From positions 1 to 54,343 of the forward strand of contig WHTT01000042.1 in NCBI GenBank assembly GCA_009377605.1: 54,343 nucleotides of DNA, read 5' to 3'. The notes under the pieces were generated by a model. That model saw only the letters and a program-made list of their open reading frames with translations. It made no database searches and was not told the DNA's origin. The position numbers were made by a program, and so were the translations under genes. Positions within the stretch are counted from its first letter, which is position 1. Each line of letters begins with the position of its first letter. Shown here one piece after another: positions 49,934 through 54,343 of the stretch. The stretch comes from Luteitalea sp. Lineage in GTDB: Bacteria > Acidobacteriota > Vicinamibacteria > Vicinamibacterales > Vicinamibacteraceae.

Positions 49934-50881
49934 TTAGGCAGGGCCCGCTTCGGCGCCGGCGGGCGCTCGCGACTGCTGCCGAGCGGGAATGCGGGTGCCG
50001 GCGTTCACGAGCACTACGGCCACGACGATCATCGCGCCAGCGATCAGGACACGCGGTGTGATCGCCTCGTTGCCAAGCGCCCAGCCGAGCCAAACAGCCA
50101 CCACAGGGTTCACGTATGTGTGGGTCGCGACCAGTGTTGCTGGAAAGTGGCCGAGCAGCCAGGTGTACGCCGTGAACGCCACGAGCGAGCCAAACGTAAC
50201 CAGGTATCCCACGGCGAGCGCGGACCGGAGCGACACAGGATTCGCAGCGAGCCTGGCCGGCTCTCCTGCAGCCGTCAACGCGATCAACAGCCAGGCCGCG
50301 CCGGCGAGGAGCGGCAGCGCTGCGCGAGCGAGCGGATCACGCGGCATTGGCGCGCGCGCGGCGTAGACGATACCAAGCGTCCATGCGAGCGTGCCGCCCA
50401 GAATCACGAGGGTGCCGACCAGTAAGCCGGCCGACGAGCTCTCGGTGCTCATCGGACCCATCAGCAGCGCGACGCCTGCCAGCCCAATAGCCTGGCCGGC
50501 GATCGCACGCCCGGTCGGTCGCGTGCCGCCCGGTGGCAGGGCGACGAGGATTGCCAGCCAGATGGGCTCGGTGGCAACAATCAGCGCCGCAAGACCGGAG
50601 GGCACGGTCTGTTCGGCCCAATGGAGGCCGCCGTGGCCCAGCAGGAAGAAGAGGAAGCCGACCACCGCGGCTGCTTTCCACTCGCGCCATGTGGGCCGGT
50701 ACCCGCGGCTATACGCCCACGCAAACAGCAACAAGCCGGCGATGCTATGTCGCATCGCAGCGGTCGTCAGCGGTGGCACCGTTTCGACGGCAAATCGAAT
50801 CGCGAGGTACGTCGACCCCCAAATCACGTAGATCGCGAAGAAGGACAGGGCGACGAGCGTTCGGGATGGGCTCGAGGGCAT
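49934..50881 (-). CDS. EamA/DMT-family transporter
   Basis: The 315-residue protein has ten hydrophobic segments in two EamA repeats, with FFAIYVIWGSTYLAIRFAVE near the start and GLHWAEQTVPSGLAALIVATEP in the first repeat. These features are typical of the YedA-like branch that exports amino acids or metabolites. AGAGG lies a few bases before the ATG. A strong promoter inside a nested operator sits 60-90 bp upstream. The CGNR regulator gene is divergent and is the obvious candidate controller. The substrate is unknown. Confidence 0.9.
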   Translation of the reverse strand: MPSSPSRTLVALSFFAIYVIWGSTYLAIRFAVETVPPLTTAAMRHSIAGLLLFAWAYSRGYRPTWREWKAAAVVGFLFFLLGHGGLHWAEQTVPSGLAALIVATEPIWLAILVALPPGGTRPTGRAIAGQAIGLAGVALLMGPMSTESSSAGLLVGTLVILGGTLAWTLGIVYAARAPMPRDPLARAALPLLAGAAWLLIALTAAGEPARLAANPVSLRSALAVGYLVTFGSLVAFTAYTWLLGHFPATLVATHTYVNPVVAVWLGWALGNEAITPRVLIAGAMIVVAVVLVNAGTRIPARQQSRAPAGAEAGPA

Positions 50882-50908
50882 TGCGCCTCTACAATCGTGG
50901 TATGACTA

Positions 50909-50986
50909 GTAACCATCAACATCGAATTAACAGGTTACAATTCTATGCGACATCGTATAACCTGTCAATTGCCATATGATGGTTAC
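50909..50986. promoter_or_regulatory. Nested double-dyad operator between EamA and CGNR genes
   Basis: Outer arms GTAACCATCA (50909-50918) and TGATGGTTAC (50977-50986) are perfect inverted repeats. Inner arms AATTAACAGGTTA (50925-50937) and TAACCTGTCAATT (50958-50970) match at 12 of 13. The inner dyad brackets the EamA promoter, and the outer right arm covers the CGNR start codon. The region is AT-rich against its surroundings. The likely ligand is the CGNR protein. Confidence 0.65.
50940..50968 (-). promoter_or_regulatory. Sigma-70-type promoter for the EamA gene
   Basis: On the minus strand TTGACA (50968-50963) and TAGAAT (50945-50940) are 17 bp apart: a perfect -35 and a five-of-six -10. 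The predicted start near 50933 gives a leader of about 50 bases. The -35 lies in the right inner operator arm, so binding there would block RNA polymerase. Confidence 0.65.
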
Positions 50987-51626
50987 CAACGACGGGAGCA
51001 TGAGCTCAGCTATCGCAGCCAAGGCCGATATCGAGTTTGAGCTGACGGCGGGTGAGCTCTGCCTCGACTTCGCAAACACGTTAACAGGCCCGGACCATCG
51101 CCGAGACCTCTTGAAAGATTATGGCGCGCTGGTGGCTTGGAGCCGGCAGACGAGCCTTGTCTCGCCGCGCGAAGCTCTGCTTCTGCTGCGCGAAGGCGCG
51201 AAGGCGCCCCGTACTGCACGCTCGGTGCTCGCGCGCGCGCGGCGGCTGCGCGATGTCATCTTCCGGGCCTTTTCTGCGGTTGCGGCACGGCGCCAAGTGG
51301 CGCCGGGGGACCTCGACGAGCTCAACACGTTTATAGCGGATGCGCTGCGGCATCGCCGGCTCACAGCGGCCGGTGATCACTTCGAGTGGCAATGGACACG
51401 GGACGAGCCCACCGCGCTTGGGCGCATGCTGTGGCCGATCGCACAATCCGCGGTCGACTTGCTCACGTCTGAGCGTGTCTCCTCGGTGCGCGAGTGTGCC
51501 GCGCCGACCTGCGCCTGGCTCTTCTTGGACCAGAGCCACAACAAGACACGCCGCTGGTGCGACATGAAGGTCTGCGGCAACCGCGCGAAGGCGCGCCGGT
51601 TCCATCAGAAGGCGCGGGAGCGTTAG
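50976..51626 (+). CDS. CGNR zinc-finger / ABATE-domain putative regulator
   Basis: The 216-residue protein has an N-terminal ABATE domain (about 20-155, with FELTAGELCLDFANTLTG) and a C-terminal CGNR zinc finger (about 165-210: VRECAAPTCAWLFLD, then RRWCDMKVCGNRAKARRFHQ). These domains are thought to act as stress-linked transcription regulators. It is divergent from the EamA exporter across a nested dyad, a layout typical of a regulator and its target. ATG 50976, 50979 and 51000 are all possible. The outer operator arm covers the first two, so autoregulation is likely. Confidence 0.87.
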   Translation: MMVTNDGSMSSAIAAKADIEFELTAGELCLDFANTLTGPDHRRDLLKDYGALVAWSRQTSLVSPREALLLLREGAKAPRTARSVLARARRLRDVIFRAFSAVAARRQVAPGDLDELNTFIADALRHRRLTAAGDHFEWQWTRDEPTALGRMLWPIAQSAVDLLTSERVSSVRECAAPTCAWLFLDQSHNKTRRWCDMKVCGNRAKARRFHQKARER

Positions 51627-51724
51627 GCTGGGTTTTGCTATAGCCACGGGATGCAATGCCTCCCCGGACGTGGCACGAGAACCTGAGGGGATTGATTTAT
51701 CACTTCACATTGGCAATACGCATG

Positions 51725-51762
51725 AACTCGTTCTGGAACGAGTTAGGCACAATAGTTGTGCC
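51725..51762. repeat. Two adjacent perfect palindromes at the permease break
   Basis: AACTCGTT/AACGAGTT around CTGG (51725-51744) and GGCACAA/TTGTGCC around TAG (51746-51762) stand side by side. The second encodes the last residues (WHNYCA) of the truncated permease frame, and its stop lies in the first. They may mark the junction that removed the rest of the gene or act as terminators. Confidence 0.65.
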
Positions 51763-52381
51763 ACCCGCCTAGTCCCCGCCGTCGGGCAGTTGCCAGGTTA
51801 TCGCGCGCTTCGGAGATCGCTAGGCGAGTACCGCTGAAGCCGCGCGGTGCCACACCAATGATCGTGGCTGGAACGTCGCTCACTCGGATCGCCGTCCCGA
51901 TTGCCTCCGAGCCCTGCTCGAACGTGTTGTTCCAGAATCTGTAACTGAGAATGGCTGCGAGAGGAGCACCGGGCCGATTGTCCGCTGGCGTGAAGTCTCG
52001 GCCGACCGGCAACCTCACGCCGAGTAGTCGGAAGTAGTCTGGTGTGACGAAGAGCGCTTGGACATCGCGCGTCACGCCGTGCGACGTGAGCGCGACTGCC
52101 TGCATGGCGATACCAGTAACGCCGGTGAACGTGTCATACGACTCTCTAATGCGAAGAAGGGCCTCGTACGGAAACCCATCGCTCAGCCCGAAGTCCGACC
52201 GCGTATGGAATGTGACGAGACGGTCGGGCTTGTCGACAGGGAGCGGCTCGATGAGGATCCGGCTGACGATGCCGGCCATTGTGGCAACGGCGCCGATGGC
52301 GAGCGCGAGGGCAAATACACACGCCGCCGTGGGACCGGGCCGCTGGAGCAGCCTCCGAAGCGCGTGACGAACCTCGGACAT
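51743..52381 (-). pseudogene. 3'-truncated FtsX/MacB-type ABC permease
   Basis: The frame encodes 212 residues: a cytoplasmic start, one membrane helix (about 17-40, TAACVFALALAIGAVATMAG) and most of a MacB periplasmic core domain with VTPDYFRLLGVRLPVGRDF, LSYRFWNNTFEQG and TIIGVAPRGFSGTRL. Full-length permeases of this acidobacterial type (ADOP-like) have about 800 residues and two FtsX domains. Here homology ends after the first core, and the frame closes in two palindromes. No ATPase gene is adjacent. The 116 bp to the CGNR gene hold nothing recognisable. Confidence 0.75.
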
Positions 52382-52531
52382 GTTCTGCGCCTAGTGTATC
52401 AGCCGCTTTGGGTACAATGGCTGTGCGAGTAAGTTGCCCGAGATATCGTCCAGCGCCGAGGACCTTACGATCGGCGTTCCGAGGGCCGCGCCGGATCCCG
52501 ACGCCTCGGTCCTCGTCTTGGAGTTGTCACG

Positions 52532-52966
52532 ATGACCGAGCTAGAGCAGCTCTTCGGCGCCTGTAACATCGTAGCGATGGTCGGCTGGCTGCTGCTGGTG
52601 GTCGTCCCGCACTATCGGACACCCCGGCTCGTGGCGGCGGTTGTCATCCCGTTGCTGCTGGCCACGGTGTACCTCGTGCTGATCGCCACGAGCTTCTTCG
52701 GTGCAGAGGGTGGCTTCGGATCGCTTCAAGATGTGGCGCGCCTGTTCGAGCAACCGGTGTTGCTGCTGGCAGGGTGGGTCCACTACTTGGCCTTCGACCT
52801 CTTCATCGGCGCCTGGGAGACACGGGATGCGCGGCGCGCCGGCGTGCCGCACCTCATGGTGGTGCCATGTCTGATTCTGACGTTCATGCTCGGTCCAATC
52901 GGCCTGCTGGCCTACCTGGCCCTCCGGGCCTGGCGGGCGCACGACCTGGACCTCGTGAGCTCTTGA
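52532..52966 (+). CDS. ABA4-like (DUF4281) membrane protein
   Basis: The 144-residue protein has four membrane helices and the family features EQLFGACNIVAMVGWLLL at the start, VHYLAFDLFIGAWETRDAR in the middle and LMVVPCLILTFMLGPIGLLAYLALR at the end. Plant ABA4 is needed for neoxanthin formation; the bacterial proteins have no settled role. A TACAAT hexamer lies near 52413. The stop overlaps the TTG start of the next gene, so the two are probably coupled. Confidence 0.88.
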   Translation: MTELEQLFGACNIVAMVGWLLLVVVPHYRTPRLVAAVVIPLLLATVYLVLIATSFFGAEGGFGSLQDVARLFEQPVLLLAGWVHYLAFDLFIGAWETRDARRAGVPHLMVVPCLILTFMLGPIGLLAYLALRAWRAHDLDLVSS

Positions 52967-53757
52967 GCTGGTACGTCGGCGAGATCTTCCGACGTGACGC
53001 CCTGCTCGCGTGGGTCGGGGTGATCAATCTTGCGCTCGCGCTGGTGATGGTCCTTCTGCTGCCGTTCGACACCCGCCTTGTCGCCGGGATCAATCCTTGG
53101 ATCAAGCCACTCAAGTTTGCCCTCTCGATCGCGCTCTACGCGTTCACGGTCGCGTGGTATATGGGCGAAGCGCAGAAAGGCGGAGCGCTGCGCTCCACGG
53201 TGCGATGGGGCATTGCTCTGGCGATGATGACCGAGATTGCCTGCATTGGCATGCAGGCCGCGCGCGGGACGACGTCGCATTTCAACAATGCAACTGCCTT
53301 CGATGCAGGCGTGTTTCAGCTCATGGGTGCGATGATCAGTCTCAATACCGTGTTAGGTATCGGATTGCTGTGGCTGCTACGCGGGCCGACGGCGGCGCCG
53401 CGCGTGGCGTATCTGTGGGGTCTGCGCTTCGGGTTGGTGTTGTTCCTGCTGGCGACAGTCGAGGGTTTTGCGATGGTCGCTGCAAGTGCCCACACGGTGG
53501 CGCTCCCCGATGGCGGACCTGGCCTGCCGTTCCTCAATTGGAGCACCCGAGCGGGCGACCTGCGCGTAGCACATTTCCTCGGACTCCATTCGTTGCAGAT
53601 CTTCCCGATTGCTGGTTATCTGCTGGATCAGCTGCGACCGTACTGGTCCTCAGGAGGACGCGTCACAGCCATGGGCGCCTGCGCCGCCGTGTGGCTGGCC
53701 CTGATGGTCGGTCTCTTCCTCCAAGCGATGGCCGGCCGCCCCTTCCTGGCGTTGTGA
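52963..53757 (+). CDS. Hypothetical multi-pass membrane protein
   Basis: From TTG 52963 the product has 264 residues and about seven membrane helices, with NLALALVMVLLLPFDTRLV, INPWIKPLKFALSIALYAFT, HFNNATAFDAGVFQLMGAM and AHFLGLHSLQIFPIAGYLL. The frame opens back to 52774, but no better start lies before the stop of the ABA4-like gene, which it overlaps by four bases. I do not recognise a characterised family. Conserved-looking His and Lys residues sit inside the helices. It ends in a perfect hairpin. Confidence 0.72.
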   Translation: MSWYVGEIFRRDALLAWVGVINLALALVMVLLLPFDTRLVAGINPWIKPLKFALSIALYAFTVAWYMGEAQKGGALRSTVRWGIALAMMTEIACIGMQAARGTTSHFNNATAFDAGVFQLMGAMISLNTVLGIGLLWLLRGPTAAPRVAYLWGLRFGLVLFLLATVEGFAMVAASAHTVALPDGGPGLPFLNWSTRAGDLRVAHFLGLHSLQIFPIAGYLLDQLRPYWSSGGRVTAMGACAAVWLALMVGLFLQAMAGRPFLAL

Positions 53758-53808
53758 AAAAGGAACCGGGTACCTTTTCGCGACCGAAAAGGTACCCGGT
53801 TCCTTTTT
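53757..53808 (+). terminator. GGTACC hairpin family, copy 3 (perfect)
   Basis: Arms 53757-53780 and 53785-53808 are perfect 24-base inverted repeats around CGAC. They contain GGAACCGGGTACC, start with an A-run and end with a T-run. The stem follows the membrane-protein stop and is a strong intrinsic terminator candidate in both directions. Confidence 0.9.
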
Positions 53809-53825
53809 TCGCTACGATTGTCAGC

Positions 53826-54343
53826 ATGACGCCTCTCCGCTATTCCGTCGCGGCGTGCCAGACCGACTTGTCGAACCCGCTCGAGCGCGCCCAAATGCGC
53901 GCGAACACCGACCGTATGGTGTCGATGATCGATGCCGCGGTCGGCGGCCAGGCACCCTTCCTTCCGGTTCGTCTCCTCGTCTTTCCGGAGTTCGCCCATG
54001 CCGCGCCGGTCTTTCCCACCGTGGGCGAGTTGCTCGAGAAGCTTGCCGTGCCTATCCCAAACGAGCACACGGAACGCCTCCACGCGAAGGCTCGCGAGCA
54101 CGACATCTATATTCAGAGCGGCTCGATGCTCGAAGTGGACGATCGCTGGCCTGGCGTCGTATTCAACACGAGCTGCCTCATCGGGCCGGCAGGGATTCTC
54201 TACAAATACCGAAAGGTCAACACCTGGATCCCGTTCGAGGTGCACGCGAGCCCCCACGATCTCGACGGATACGACGAACCGCTGTTTCCGGTTGCGGACA
54301 CGGCTATCGGACGCCTCGGCTGCGCGATCTGCTACGACTGGCT
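53826..54343 (+). CDS. Carbon-nitrogen hydrolase (nitrilase superfamily), 5' part
   Basis: The frame starts at ATG 53826 and is still open at the right edge, giving 172 residues. The catalytic triad of the superfamily is visible: Glu in LVFPEFAHAA, Lys in YKYRKVNTW and Cys in GCAICYDW at the very end. The enzyme would hydrolyse a nitrile, amide or N-carbamoyl substrate in the cytoplasm. Which branch is meant cannot be told from this part. It lies 17 bp after the preceding terminator and so should have its own promoter, which I do not see clearly. Confidence 0.9.
   Translation, partial: MTPLRYSVAACQTDLSNPLERAQMRANTDRMVSMIDAAVGGQAPFLPVRLLVFPEFAHAAPVFPTVGELLEKLAVPIPNEHTERLHAKAREHDIYIQSGSMLEVDDRWPGVVFNTSCLIGPAGILYKYRKVNTWIPFEVHASPHDLDGYDEPLFPVADTAIGRLGCAICYDW

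Noticed and set aside
53757-53808. Hairpin as an attenuator or riboswitch of the nitrilase gene
   Set aside because: Near-identical stems end unrelated genes elsewhere in the window, so a copied terminator is simpler.

Overview
The window looks like chromosomal DNA of a high-GC Gram-negative bacterium, most likely an Acidobacteriota member of the Vicinamibacteria type. This placement is an inference. It rests on an Oar-like TonB-dependent receptor with an N-terminal carboxypeptidase-regulatory domain, several exported FG-GAP/ASPIC-UnbV (CRTAC1) proteins, a remnant of a long FtsX/MacB-type permease, Kdo (lipopolysaccharide) genes, and many palindromic or low-complexity intergenic repeats. No rRNA, tRNA, CRISPR array, prophage or complete insertion sequence was recognised.

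Layout. 1-5355: the end of a protein with 11-residue repeats, two sodium-coupled amino-acid transporters (AGCS and NSS families), folD, and a zinc alcohol dehydrogenase. 5492-11855: a leftward envelope block, kdsB-pyrG-kdsA-kdsD-lapB-coaE, covering Kdo synthesis and activation plus LapB control of lipopolysaccharide. 11988-14280: a small exported protein and serA. 14620-28532: a central-carbon supercluster, icd-mdh, sdhC-sdhA-sdhB (opposite strand), sucC-sucD, acs and korA-korB (ferredoxin-type 2-oxoglutarate oxidoreductase), interrupted by a two-gene HNH cassette. 28714-32677: ndk, DUF2905 and dcd, then a sorbosone/glucose dehydrogenase-like protein and cystathionine beta-synthase on the other strand. 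32716-49368: a rightward run of seven large exported or membrane proteins (TPR, CRTAC1, TPR, TonB receptor, five-heme cytochrome with TPR, CRTAC1, TPR-CRTAC1 with a large unassigned C-terminal region). 49413-54343: small accessory genes, an EamA exporter divergent from a CGNR zinc-finger regulator across a nested operator, a truncated permease, two membrane proteins and the start of a nitrilase-family hydrolase.

Working together. The metabolic block supplies isocitrate-to-oxaloacetate steps in which the 2-oxoglutarate step uses ferredoxin rather than NAD. The envelope block makes and activates Kdo. The 32716-49368 run is the best candidate for an undescribed system: an outer-membrane receptor encoded with exported seven-repeat calcium-type propellers, TPR scaffolds and a membrane-anchored multiheme cytochrome.

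The second striking layer is the repeats. A 128-bp inverted-repeat element flanked by 16-bp tandem units occurs twice and could encode a 35-residue peptide. A 163-bp MITE-like element lies between acs and korA. There are three copies of one long terminator-like hairpin, paired GGTAGGG palindromes, and several 7- to 9-bp arrays facing their own inverted complements. Many of these lie exactly at gene 3' ends and supply C-terminal residues and stop codons.
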